From the NCBI GenBank assembly GCA_964036155.1, contig OZ038422.1:49499201-49563200 (forward strand): a stretch of DNA of 64,000 nucleotides, read 5' to 3'. The first letter of the stretch is position 1; each line of letters starts with the position of its first letter. Below, piece after piece: positions 11,803 through 22,447 of the stretch. This DNA is from Diploscapter coronatus. Lineage: Eukaryota > Nematoda > Chromadorea > Rhabditida > Rhabditidae. The notes beneath the pieces are model-generated. The model worked only from the letters and a program-made list of their open reading frames with translations. It did not search any database and was not told where the DNA came from. The translations under genes and the position numbers were made by a program.

Positions 11803-12216
11803 ATTGAGCGTCATGTTTACTCTCTTACATTTTTTTGAGTTCAAATGAAATTAATGGGAAAATTCATTTTTTTAGATACGAGTATTTACTTTACTTGGCT
11901 TATATCAGTACAAATAAATTAACAGTAATAAGATAATTGTGCTATAATGTTGTTTACAAATACGACAATACTTACGTTCTCAGATGGTTGTTCAAAGTGT
12001 CAGAGCGCTTTGCGAGGAATTGACAATTTGTATAAGGGCAAAATAACCGGTTTTCAGTTTCGAGATTCTAAACCAATCTTCGATTTTAGTTTAAATTTTT
12101 AACATACCTCTTTCTTCCTTTCATACTCCCAAGCCTCCGAGTCAACCTCTCTTCTGCAGTTCACAAATGGATTTTTTAGGTATTTTGATGCATTTTTCAA
12201 AATGTCCTGATACGCG

Positions 12217-13689
12217 CTGAAAATTAGATATATTTATTTTAAAATTTAGTAAAATTTTAATAGAATAAATTTATTTTAATTTCTTAAATAATTAACAATT
12301 TAGATTTTTATCGTAAATTATTTATTATTTATTACCTCTTCTATATATGAACGTAAGCATTTTTCAAGGAAGGACAATTTGCAAATTTTAACTTCAAGAT
12401 CAGACTCCAAGAAAAACTAACCAAATCGACCACGCTGATTCCGAAAATTAAATCTATTTTCAATTTCGATTTCAAAAAATGGCCAAAATTAGCATAAAAC
12501 CGATTTTTTTACCATTTTCTGACAGATTTTCACTCAAAATTCAACTTTTTTAATCGAAAATCAAAAATCTGTCCCAAGCTTTTTATTGCAAATTTGATCA
12601 GCTTTTAAATGATGTATAATATGCAAGGTGAAAATGCACCTCTGGGTCAGGAAAATCAAGTTTATGAGAGGTGGTCGAGATAGGTCTGACCTATGAACCC
12701 CTATATCTCCCCAACCATTAATCCATTTTGAAAAATTACAAAAGTTTCAAATAGTAATTCGTACGTGTAGAATCCAAATCTGAAGTCAGATTTGACGTCA
12801 GACTTCTGATTCGGGTCAGACTACGGTAGGTATGGCATATCTGGAAAAATCCAATGTCAGAAAAAGCCTCAGATTTTCGAAAAATAGCCGAAAATCAAAA
12901 AACTAAAAAATGAGCGATGTGCGCATATATCCCAGGAACAATTTGGTGTATAACTTGTTGGGGCCCGAATCTTCCAGATACAAAAATAAATAGGGTGAAC
13001 GACGACTTGTCGAAATATCGATTTTTCAAAAATGCATATTTTATGTTCAAAATGGGACTCATTCGACTCAGAATTTTATGCTGATTCAGAATATGGTAAT
13101 ATTTTGGCAGTTTTGACCATCTTATCCTGATAAAGCAGTGATAAGATCACTAGAATCGAATTGTAGGCAGATGTGGGTGTCATTCGACTCAGAATTCTAT
13201 GCTGATCACGAATATTTTAATATTTTAACTGATTTAATATCCTTATCAGTGATACCAACTGATAATCGTAGAGAAGAAAACAATTTCAAATTTAATTCAC
13301 AAGGAGTCGACACATACGGGACTCCAGACTTCGAAAAACGACCTATACAGAATTATAGCCGATATCACGAGGATTCCAAATCTGATTTCAATTTTTACCC
13401 TTTTTTGGCTTTCGAAAATTGCATTATTGTTGATGCAGTACACGCATTATAGGGGCCGGCTGCAAGGGAGAGAGGCGACAGCAGGTCGCAGCCGAGTGGT
13501 AGAGTGGTGGGTTGGGAAGGGGGCGCCAGGGGTTATCTATATTCTCTGCGAGTTCGATCTCTTTCAAAGGTTATTATTCTTGCAAAAATTGGCATTAATT
13601 CTTTTTAATCTTTATTTTCAACTTTTTCTGCCGAAATTTTCATCGAATTTTTAATTCCGCTTTCATTAATTTATTCAAACTGAAACACT
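12217..13689. other. Spacer upstream of zinc-finger copy A, no gene seen
   Basis: A/T-rich sequence beyond the duplication edge with no recognisable exon. Long poly-A/T tracts and short internal repeats occur (two similar stretches near 13060-13100 and 13170-13220). A tRNA-like block lies at 13470-13566. Confidence 0.4.
13470..13566 (+). repeat. tRNA-like, possible SINE fragment
   Basis: GC-rich island in A/T-rich DNA with an A-box-like TGGTAGAGTGGTGGGTT and, about 50 nt later, a B-box-like GAGTTCGATCTC. The acceptor stem and anticodon arm do not fold convincingly, so a tRNA-derived SINE head is likelier than a tRNA gene. Confidence 0.4.
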
Positions 13690-14550
13690 TACAAATTACT
13701 ACTTCTGGGGGAATAATGGATATTCTATAAATTGTTGTAATTCTCTTTAAACCGTTCTATATCATATCAAAAGCGACGAAGCCAGAACAATAAATCTCGG
13801 ACTTCTGTAATAGTCGTGAAAGGTGAGCACGCAGTATATCAGTATATCTCCATTAGCCACATTGCCAAAAATTACAGGATAATTACGCGTGGCCCTCCTC
13901 ACATAGGTAATTACGCGGCCTTGGTGATTCGACTGTCGCTCTTGAAGTGAAATTGGCTTGAGCCAGTATCGGATTTCAATGCCATTGATTATTTTGCTGA
14001 TTAGACAACAATTACTCCAAATTATCTTGAATTCGATGCCATAATTGGATTGTAAAAAGCATTAAATTTTCTGCAATTTAAAAGAAGAAAGGTACATCGT
14101 ATGTGCCAGCCAGTTTTCTGCAGCTATTGCGTATAATTCTAAATTTTCAAAAATGTTATCATTTACTTTGGTTTAGAAAGATCACTATTATTAAGGGTAA
14201 AAATACTGATGCTAGATTACATAAAACCATGTAAGTGCGCATTTATAGTTATATTATATACACAGAAGATCACGAGTTAAAAATTATTAATCGTTGAACA
14301 ATGAATGCGCTTTATGAATGTCGGCGGAGATTCTATTTCATTTTATTGGCAGCGTAATTATCCTGTGATATTTGGCAATGTGGCTAATGAAGATATACTG
14401 ATATAGTGCGTGCTCACTTTTCACGACTATTACAGAGATCCGAGATTTATTGTCCCGGCTTCGTCGCTTCTGATATCATATAGGACGATGTTAAGGGAAT
14501 TACAACAATTTATAGAATATCAATTATTCTCCCAGAAGTAGTAATTGTCA
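13690..14550. mobile_element. Foldback element with ~200-bp inverted arms
   Basis: Left arm 13690-13890 begins ACAAATTACTACTTCTGGG. The right arm 14348-14550 is its inverted copy, ending CCCAGAAGTAGTAATTGT. Both arms carry the block CACGACTATTACAGA or close variants. The ~450-bp core has no reading frame of note. Target duplication was not resolved. Confidence 0.7.
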
Positions 14551-15408
14551 TTCATTTTGTCGGTTCCCGAAGGAAATCAAATACATTGAGCAGAATAAGT
14601 TAAAATTTGGATTTTAAAACATCAAAGCTTCACAAAACTATTCAGCTCTTCATCAATTTGGTATCAAAATTGAGCTATTTGAACTCTCAAAATACCGTAA
14701 CTCGGCAATTTCTGGACCAAAATCAGCTCTTGAAACCAATCGGAATGTTTTCATCGATTCTTATGTTCAAAATATCAAATAAAAACATATGTGCCTTTCA
14801 AAATATGCCTAGAGTGATCAAATTTAGTAAAAGCAAAAAATGGTCATTTTGAAATTAATTTTAAAAATATTTTTTGATAAAATTTCGTTTTTTTCTTTTG
14901 AATAACATAATTAGGGAGTATCAAATTTTATTTTAGTCAAGATTTCAGACGATTTTAACGATCCCTTGTCAAGATACAGCACCGCAAAGACGAGCATCTA
15001 TTATTGCCTCGAAAAAATTTGCTCTACGCAGGATTTTTCTAATTTTTAAATATGTTGTACATATCAACTAGGTGTATCGATTCATCAAAAAAAATTTTAT
15101 GTGCCTTTTTTAAAACTCGAAATATTAGCATTGCCATAATTTGACGCGCATTTGCGGACTTTTTTCGCACCCCAATCAATAAATCGATATCACCACGTGA
15201 AAGAGCGATATCGAATTGTGTAGTAGGTACCGATCAACTATGAAAAACAAAAAAAAATCGGCGATAATCGAAAGGGCTATTAACTATGGACACTTTTGAA
15301 TCAAGTGAAAGGGGCGGGACTTGGCGGTCCCTAGTTACATGGCCCCCCTTTTCACTTTTCTCCTTTTTCTTTGCGTCTCTCGGCGAGAGAAATAAAATTC
15401 GTCATAAA
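14551..15408. other. No gene seen
   Basis: A/T-rich stretch with no exon, repeat family or RNA gene that I can support. Confidence 0.4.
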
Positions 15409-15665
15409 GTGGCTCATTGGCCTATAGTGTAGTGGTAGTGTGCTTACTTTTGCAAGTTACGCTAAAGGCGAGAGGGGTTGGGGGATCGACTCTCGGTGGG
15501 GTAAAAATTTTTGCCAAAAATCGCTAGACTATTGCACATAGCGAGTTTATCCTCGGGGTGGGTCCACTAGTCCTGTGTGGCTAGGATAGGTCGACTGGTC
15601 CCATTATGGACTGAGAGTAGCCGAGCCCACCCAATGGGGAATAATAAGGCTAGGAAAAAAAAAAT
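15409..15665 (+). mobile_element. tRNA-derived SINE ending in an A-tail
   Basis: The head has an A-box-like TAGTGTAGTGGTAGTGTG and a B-box-like GGGGATCGACTCTC. It is followed by a unique body (15540-15645) and an A-rich tail. The tail abuts exactly the left edge of duplication copy B (15666). Confidence 0.6.
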
Positions 15666-15690
15666 TATTTAGCCATTCAACTAAATCCAC

Positions 15691-16005
15691 CTGAGTAATA
15701 GTGCTTGGTAGTTTATGCAGTTTAGACTTAACACCGACATCCGAGGCTCGTTTGATCTTCGCGTTGATGTAGACAGTGGAGTCGCTTCTGTCTCCGACCT
15801 AAGTTCAAAGTTGAATTCCAAGCGCTTTAACTTCAAATACCTGGACAATGGCCAGTGCGGCTTCGAAGTCGGGATGAGTTTCTCTGGCGGATTTAATCTG
15901 AAACCTAGTCATTTAGAAATAGCTTAAATCCAGATCCACCTGCTGAGAGACCCTTTCGTTGACTTCCTTGGAAATCTCGTTGCCTGAAATCAACTGAGCC
16001 ACCAT
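15691..16005 (-). pseudogene. Duplicated 5' fragment of MTHFD (exons 1-3)
   Basis: Exons 16005-15940, 15897-15841 and 15798-15691 are copies of the intact gene's exons 1-3, from the start codon to LPSTITQ. The remaining exons, including those with PCTPYGC and the nucleotide-binding loop, are absent, and a SINE follows. It cannot make an active enzyme, though it retains the promoter region. Confidence 0.92.
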
Positions 16006-16593
16006 TTCAATGACCGGCTATGGGTGCTGATCTGCAAATATTGCTACTTATGAACAGAGTATCAATCGAATACAATAATAACGGACGAAGATGATAAACA
16101 AATGAATACTGAAGTGAATGGGAGGAGATAGCATCTGCAACTATGTCGAACAAACTGTGTAAACAATGAAAGTGTCAATCTATTTCCATTTATGGACAAT
16201 TTCCAAGAAAACGATCAAAACGATCACTTGCTTAATTCCCTTTGAAGGTCGAAACACACCACAAGGCTTATCAAGTAGTCGCCATTTTATGACGAAAATG
16301 GTATGATTTCCATGAAATACGATGATTTGGCATGATCTTACAAAGTTTAAGAGATCAAAGTAATAGAATGAAGGAGATGTGGAGGATGAGTGAATAGCAC
16401 TGCTATGTCAAAGTCAGCCTTATCTAAAACATCTCTGACCTTCTCGTCTCTAATCTTATGTTTTATGTATCGATTCCTTTCCCACCCTCTATACAATGAG
16501 AACCAGGGAACCAGCCCTTCAGGCACGAATTATCAATTCATGAGGATTCACTTTCAATTCCAACAAAAACTACAATTGCATATCACACTACAT

Positions 16594-16868
16594 AAAAATG
16601 GTTAGAGAATTAATTTGTGTGCTAGTGAGTAGACCAAGTATGCGGAGTTAGACAGGCACGTGTTGGTTGGCGATGGTAAACCTCAAACTTGGGTAATTAA
16701 ACCATTTATTCAAATTAAAAGAAAAATCAATAAAAAAGTAAATACAGGGAAATGTGTTAAGGAGCAGGCAAGCTGCCCTTTATCTCTTGGCAGAAAGCGC
16801 GAGCAAGAGGCAAGCAGAAAAGAAAACATTTTTGCATAGAGGATAGGTTCAAAAGGTCGCAGATCGCG
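16594..16868. mobile_element. 275-bp insertion with 9-bp target duplication
   Basis: Present only in duplication copy B. ACACTACAT flanks both sides (16585-16593 and 16869-16877), while copy A has it once (8907-8915). No terminal inverted repeat or A-tail is visible, so the class is unknown. Confidence 0.8.
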
Positions 16869-16978
16869 ACACTACATGCAATATACACATCTTCCATTGA
16901 GAATATACAAATTTATTAGATTACTAAATTATTAGATCGTTATTAAAAAACAAGGACGTAAGCTTCGTTGAATTTAAT

Positions 16979-17172
16979 TTAAACTTTGGCCATACCTGAA
17001 ATTTTAAACATTTTTATCGAAAGTACCAGAACAAAATTATGAACTACACTACGGAAAGCTAGGGAATCGAAATTTCTAAGAACCTACCGGCGACGATGGC
17101 GTGTTCGATTCCACACTCGTTGGTGCCTCTGAGGATTCGGAAATAGTATGTAGTGTTAGAAGAAGATGGTGA
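16979..17172 (-). pseudogene. Second copy of the cathepsin-like 3' fragment
   Basis: Duplicate of 9011-9204. The same residues (YFRILRGTNECGIEHAIVAG, then GMAKV and stop) are kept and the splice sites are intact. Confidence 0.68.
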
Positions 17173-17561
17173 AATGTTCTTATTCTATCCCACACTATTT
17201 TGCTAGTTTCAAAGTAGCGGTTGCGAATTTTTCAACTTCCCAAAATATTTGATTTTAACTGCAAGTAGATTAGAATTAAAACTAAATTGTTTTCCTTGTA
17301 ATCAGGGCTGCCCACAAATATTGTACAGGTGCAGAGTTTTTCTTTGACCACTGAGAAAAGATGTGCAAACGGGTACGAAAAACTTGTACTCTTCTATAGA
17401 TGATAGGTACAGAAATTTCGTATTTAGCAAGTTCGGATACGATTTTTCAGTACCTGTGGGCATCTCTACTTGTAATTGAATTCGAATATTTAGAGCGTTG
17501 ATTCACTTAAGGATAAGCTCAAAACGATCGTATCCAGCTTGAATAATTTCGAACAAAACCT

Positions 17562-17678
17562 GTTGTGGTATTCTTTGCTGCTAACTGCGAGCTCACCGTT
17601 AAGATAGTTAAAGGTCATTGTTAAAAATTTTAACGGCGACCTTTAACTCGCAGTTATCAAGCAAAGAATACCACCACA
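17562..17678. repeat. Second copy of the 117-bp inverted-repeat element
   Basis: Duplicate of 9594-9710 with the same terminal repeats. Confidence 0.58.
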
Positions 17679-18206
17679 AAAAAAAATTAATTCGCAAATT
17701 TTCTAGAATTTTTTTTTTGAAGATTTTGGCGAAGTTGTCTTCCTTGACTTTGTTTGCACGGAGTGGGTGGAGCTTGCGATCTCTAGATATAGGAAATGTT
17801 TATTTAAAAATAACTACAGGTTCAAATATTTATAATATATCTAATAAAATCAAGCAGACTAAGAATATGTAACTAAATATGTTAACTAAACGGGATTAAT
17901 ATTATTATGAATAATAAAAATTTTTGTGAAATTTGAAGTTACTCAAAAAGGCATGCAAGTTTTCTGCAAACCTATAGAAATTGCATACCTTTTAAAGCTA
18001 ATGATACATAAAAAAAAGAATATGATAACAATTTTGGTAAAATTGGAAAAAAAAAAAAAACAATGAAGTTACTCGATAATTATGAAAATGATCATAAAAT
18101 CAGATAGATATTTTCATAATATTAAGCGAAACAATTGGCATAGTTTTAAAAATAGGATAAAATATAGAAACGAAAAAGCGCTGCCTCTTCTCCTTAATCA
18201 GAAACT

Positions 18207-21200
18207 TTAGTGCCTAAATTATTAAAAAATTTAAATATTTTACATCAATTCTTCTCTCTTACTTGTTGTTGATGTGTTTTTGCAGCCCGCCCTTATTAGC
18301 ATATTCTTTCTTACACACTGGACATTGGATTTTGGTACTGTTTGGGTTGTGCCTAAATTATTAAAACATTTTAATATTTGACACCAATTCTTCTCTCTTA
18401 CTTGTCTTCGATATGTCTTTTCAGATGTTCCTCGCGACCATATTCCTTTGGACAGGATCGGCATTTAAACTTTTTTTTTTTTGAATCATGACTAAATTAT
18501 TAAAACATTTTAATATTTGACACCAATTCTTCTCTCTTACTTCTCTTTGATGTGTCTTCGCAGCCCGCCCTTGTCAGCATATTCCTTCTGACATACTGGA
18601 CATTGGATTTTGGTACTGTTTGGGTCGTGCCTAAATTATTAAAACATTTTAATATTTGACACCAATTCTTCTCTCTTACTTGCTTTTGATGTGGTCTTGC
18701 AGCTGGTCCTTGCGGGTATATTCTTTCTTACATACTGGACATTGGAATTTGGTACTGTTTGGGTCGTGCCTAAATTATTAAAACATTTTAATATTTGACA
18801 CCAATTCTTTTCTTACTTCTCTTTGATGTGTTGTTGCAGCCCGCCCTTGTTAGCATATTCCTTCTGACACACTGGACATTGGATTTTGGTACTGTTTGGG
18901 TCGTGTCTGTAAATACTAAATTCTTGCATATTTATTCCAATTGACATACATTTTCATGTGTTCTTTAAGAGTGGATGTCAGGAAAAATCAAAGTCATAAG
19001 GAAGAGGTGCGAAACAGGGGTCCGTCGATTTGGCTGATTCTCACATATATTGTTCAGTTTTTCACGCTGATTCTCGTGGTGCTATTCAATTTTCATAAAA
19101 ATGATCGTATGCAGGATTACGGTAGCTTAAAATTTTGAGAAACCTGACCTCAGGAAAAAATTCATAACTTTCTTATTTGTGGACCAAATCAGATGGGGTC
19201 TTCAGCATTGAATAGTCCATGGACAAACTACAAATAATGTAACTACGACCATCTGCTACTATCAACAGCTTTCCGCCAAAAATTAATTTTCAAAAATGCG
19301 ATCTCGACCGACTGCAGTTTTTCGCGATTTTTGCCCCATCAATAGGAAGAAAAGCCTGCTGGAAATTATTGATGGTAGCAGATGGTCGTAGTTACATTAT
19401 TTGTAGTTTGTCCATGGACTATTCAATGCTGAAGACCCCATCTGATTTGGTCCACAAATAAGAAAGTTATGAATTTTTTCCTGAGGTCAGGTTTCTCAAA
19501 ATTTTAAGCTACCGTAACCCTGCATACGATCATTTTTATGAAAATCGAATAGCACCACGAGAATCAGCGTGAAAAACTGCATATATGGTGTGAAAATCAG
19601 CCCGATTTTGTGGATCCCTGTTCCGCATCACTTTGAATAATTCTGGCATTCACTCTTAAGACCGTCTGATCTTGTAAATTTCTTTCCACACTCTTCGCAT
19701 TCGCGCGACTTCACGCCAGAGTGCCTGCAAATATTTATCTTCTTCAAATTAAATCGAATTCGCTTAATATTGAGTGTCATGTTCACTTCTTTTTTTTAGG
19801 GCCCGTTCATACTTAGTTGCAATGCAACTTGCAATTTGCAACTCGCTTGAAATAGCATGAGAAATCAGGAGAGCACAAAAATGGTGCAATCACGCTCTCT
19901 TCATTTCCCATACTATTTCAAGCGAGTTGCAAATTGCAAGTTGCATTGCAACTAGGTATGAACGGGCCCTATCCGATTTATATTAGTGCAAATAAATTAA
20001 CAGTAATACGATAATTGTGCTATAATGTTGTTCACAAATACGACACTACTTACGCTCTCATGTGATTGTTCAAAGTGTCAGAGCGCACTGCAAGGTATTC
20101 GCAATCTTCATAATGACAAAAGAATCGATCTTTAGTTTCGGGATTCTAAACAATGAATGATAGGTTTTTAGTTAAAAGTTTTAACATGCCTCTTTTTTCT
20201 TTTCATATTCCCAAATCAGAGAATCGCCTCCTCTTCTGCAGATCAAAAATGGATTTTTGACGTATTTTGATGCATTTTTCAAAATGTCCTGATACGCGCT
20301 GAAAATTAGATATATTAGGCTGTTAAGAAAGTCCTGCACCAAAAATTTTAAAAATCTAGAATTTTCTAAAAAATGAGTCGAATGCCCTAATAAATGAGAA
20401 CCTTGTAGAATGTTCTCGAAGCTATCACCACATGGGTATATGAAGGCCCGCGCCTAGGGGTTTGATGACTTACGATTATTATAAGTGGACCCCAACTTTG
20501 AACAGTCATCTACTACGAGTGGCGCCAAAACAGCAACGCAAGCAGAGCGACTGCTAACATCAACAATACTTACGGTGAGGGCACTGCTTCCCGTTGGACA
20601 GTCAACCGTTTGTTCTATCGCTTCACGGCAGGAGATACGAGCCTCCAAGAAAATGAGTGCAGTGAACGACCATCCTCCATCGACAACGACGAATTGCAGA
20701 GCGCTATCAAGGCCAATCCAGAAGCTACCATATGAGAACTGGAGACGATACTCGGGTGCTCCAATGCCACCATCGTTGCCCATTTCCACGATTTCAGCTA
20801 TCGAAAAATTCAATTGAGATGAACCCCTATCGACTGACCGACACCCATAAGCAGGTGCGTGTTAACATCCGTCAGTCTCTCCTCCTCCGTCTGCACCGAA
20901 AGGAATTTCTGAAAAATCTAGCGACTGGAGATGAGAGCTGGATCCTTTACGAAAACGATGTACGACACGCCATCTGGCTCCCACGCAACGCAGAGCCACC
21001 AACGCAAACATTTCCTCTTCGTTTGGTGGAACGCGAAAGGGTCGACATACTGCAAGCTGCTTCCTACAAGCAGGACTGCCACAGCTACCATCTACATCGT
21101 TCAGCTTCAAAAATTGGTCGGCACAATTCGAGAAAAACGGCCGAGACGCTCAATTGTCCACCTACTGGATGACAACGCGCGACTATACGTCGCTTCAGGC

Positions 21201-22447
21201 ACCCACCAGAAGATAGCAGAGCTCGGCTGGCATCCGGTCATCTACCCACCGTACTCGCCGGGCCTCGCTCTGTCAGACTACCATTTGTTCTGTCCTTTGA
21301 AGCTCCACCTACGAGAGAAAAAAATCGACAAAGACGATGACCTCAAAACGGCAGTCGACGACTTCTTCGCGTCAGTCTTCTGAATTCTAGGCGAAAAGCA
21401 GCAGTGATTTGCTCAATAGATGGGCGAGGGTTACTGACCTCAATGGTGAATATATCGTTGATTCTTGGTGGTTTTAAATAAAGTTATGAATAAATGAAAA
21501 AAAAAAATTTTTTTGGTGCAGGACTTTCTTAACAGCCTAATATTTAGGTCAACTTACGATGGCGGGTTTGGCAGTTGGAAAGTGGATTGATGAACAATTT
21601 GGTCTCCAATTTTGAATCTGTACCCATAGTTCATCGTAGACGGAACATCGGGGCGAGTTGGATCATCATAGAAGCGCCTGAAATATTTTAATTTATCTAA
21701 ATTATTCGACTCAAAACAGTTAGGGCATGATTTAATATAACAATATCATTACATATCTCACTCTAGATATCTCACCCTCGATCTCTATAAATACCCAATA
21801 CTATCAGTTAATAAATGATTTCGCTCGCATCTTGTTTAACCTTCAAGCCTCTACACAGTACACAACCTCGTCTACATCTTTGTGGTACCGAAGTACTCAA
21901 CTAAAACCTACTCCATTATGAATTCGGCGACTACTGGTTCCTTTGCCCTTCTCTTTTCCATCATCACCTCCACAGTAGCCTTCAAATCTTTCTCGAATTT
22001 GATGCCCATTGTTCTGTTATACTAAATCAAACAAACTTCAATACATAAAGGAATAATTTGTAATTACTTCGGAATTCTGACAGAATAGGTTTTCTTCTTC
22101 ACCAGATCCAAATAAAAATCCAGGGATAATGTGACCGACATCGTATCCTTGATGATTATTGGCACCCAGAATTTTAGATGATAATGCCGGTCTGATTGGC
22201 TTTCTTTCGTTTAACTCTAAAGTATGATCCGTAATGTTTAATCCAATATCATATAATTTCTAGAATACTTACGTCGCAGTTTGTCGAGCTTGAATCTGGC
22301 AGATGAAATTCGAGATTGCCCAGGTTCATGAATGGAGAAATGGTTGGGAGTGAAGAAGCCTTTCGAATCTGCTTTCACATCTTCAATTCCTTTCCATTCA
22401 GGGTATTTCTCATGCAGATTTTCCAAAAATTCGTCGAATGAAGAGAT
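18207..22447 (-). CDS. NS-2-like nuclease fused to C2H2 zinc fingers (gene B, probably damaged)
   Basis: Exons: 22447-22273, 22216-22068, 22021-21912, 21677-21558, 20298-20190, 20145-20054, 19724 to 18950 (interrupted by an element at 18969-19655), 18906-18817, 18769-18680, 18630-18541, 18491-18402, 18352-18263, 18213-18207. All splice phases agree. Exons 1-4 encode a DNA/RNA non-specific endonuclease-like domain: GYDVGHIIPGFLFGSGEEEN, then LFCQNSE and YNRTM. This fits the family pattern of a catalytic GH, a Gly-rich turn, an N-x-(F/P)-Q-N motif and a downstream N-R. Exon 5 is a linker (AYQDILKN). Seven one-finger exons follow, such as CHYEDCEYL with LNNH and CPVCQKEYANKGGLQQH. The exon 5 donor is GC (GAG|GCATGT). 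The 5' end is unresolved: no Met lies before SSFDEFLEN. A foldback element splits finger 2, so the full protein may not be made today. A nuclease role is inferred from the motif. Confidence 0.72.
18969..19655. mobile_element. Foldback element, TTAA duplication (family 1, 687 bp)
   Basis: Ends GAGTGGATGTCAGG and CTGGCATTCACTC, with TTAA at 18965-18968 and 19656-19659. The arms pair over most of the element around a core near 19310. It lies inside the exon of the second zinc finger of gene B, after the residues GLK, and breaks that finger. Confidence 0.87.
19799..19969. mobile_element. 171-bp MITE with ~60-bp terminal inverted repeats
   Basis: GGGCCCGTTCATAC at the left and GTATGAACGGGCCC at the right, continuing inward as TTGCAATGCAACTTGCAA and complement. 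Intronic in gene B and absent from copy A at the matching place (near 11811). Confidence 0.82.
20315..21540 (+). mobile_element. Degenerate mariner element in an intron of gene B
   Basis: Terminal repeats TTAGGCTGTTAAGAAAGTCC and complement, with TA on both sides. The plus-strand transposase remnant spans roughly 20500-21400. Mariner signatures survive in different frames: TGDESWILYEN (first Asp region), DDNARLYVA (second) and YSPGLALSDYHLF (third, D34D-type spacing). Frameshifts and stops make it inactive. It lies between the nuclease and linker exons of gene B (intron 20299-21557). Confidence 0.88.
21722..21904 (+). repeat. LTR-like fragment
   Basis: About 183 bp from GTTAGGGCA to CTCAACTAA, with a TATA-like CTATAAATAC and AATAAA. 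The same segment, somewhat diverged, occurs in both arms of the big palindrome (28680-28865 reversed, 33503-33690 forward). It looks like a solo LTR or promoter end. Intronic in gene B. Confidence 0.55.

Larger units (their letters stand above)
10233..12216 (-). pseudogene. C2H2 zinc-finger gene copy A (5'-truncated, frameshifted)
   Basis: Exons, 5' to 3': 12216-12108 (linker starting AYQDILKN), 12067-11976, 11691-11608, 11567-11480, 11203-11117, 11069-10980, 10930-10841, 10791-10702, 10654-10565, 10515-10426, 10378-10289, 10239-10233. Each finger has its own exon of 84-92 nt. The intron interrupts the codon just before the last zinc-binding His, and the final exon is only 7 nt (last bases, His, stop). 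Typical finger: CPVCQKEYANKGGLQQH. The exon 11567-11480 is 88 nt; an extra base in the T7 run at 11508-11514 (A7 on the sense strand) shifts the frame inside its finger. The nuclease exons of paralogue B are missing, and I see no start codon. It is probably a pseudogene, though a functional finger-only protein from an unseen 5' exon is possible. Confidence 0.78.
7980..12235. repeat. Left copy of a tandem segmental duplication
   Basis: From 7980 (inside MTHFD intron 3) the sequence is nearly identical to that from 15666 onward. The copy runs through the MTHFD 5' exons, a cathepsin fragment and the 3' end of a zinc-finger gene. Similarity continues more loosely (different finger numbers and insertions) to about 12235, where this copy ends just upstream of an exon shared with the right copy (20298-20190). 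The right copy goes on into nuclease exons that are absent here. Confidence 0.88.
15666..20314. repeat. Right copy of the tandem segmental duplication
   Basis: Matches 7980-12235. It is near-identical from 15666 to about 18260, apart from a 275-bp insertion at 16594. Beyond that it is a diverged paralogue of the zinc-finger gene. The left edge falls inside what is MTHFD intron 3 in the intact gene, so only the first three exons were copied. Confidence 0.88.

Noticed and set aside
15420..15500. Functional tRNA gene
   Set aside because: A- and B-box-like motifs are present, but cloverleaf pairing is poor and an A-tailed body follows, so a SINE fits better.
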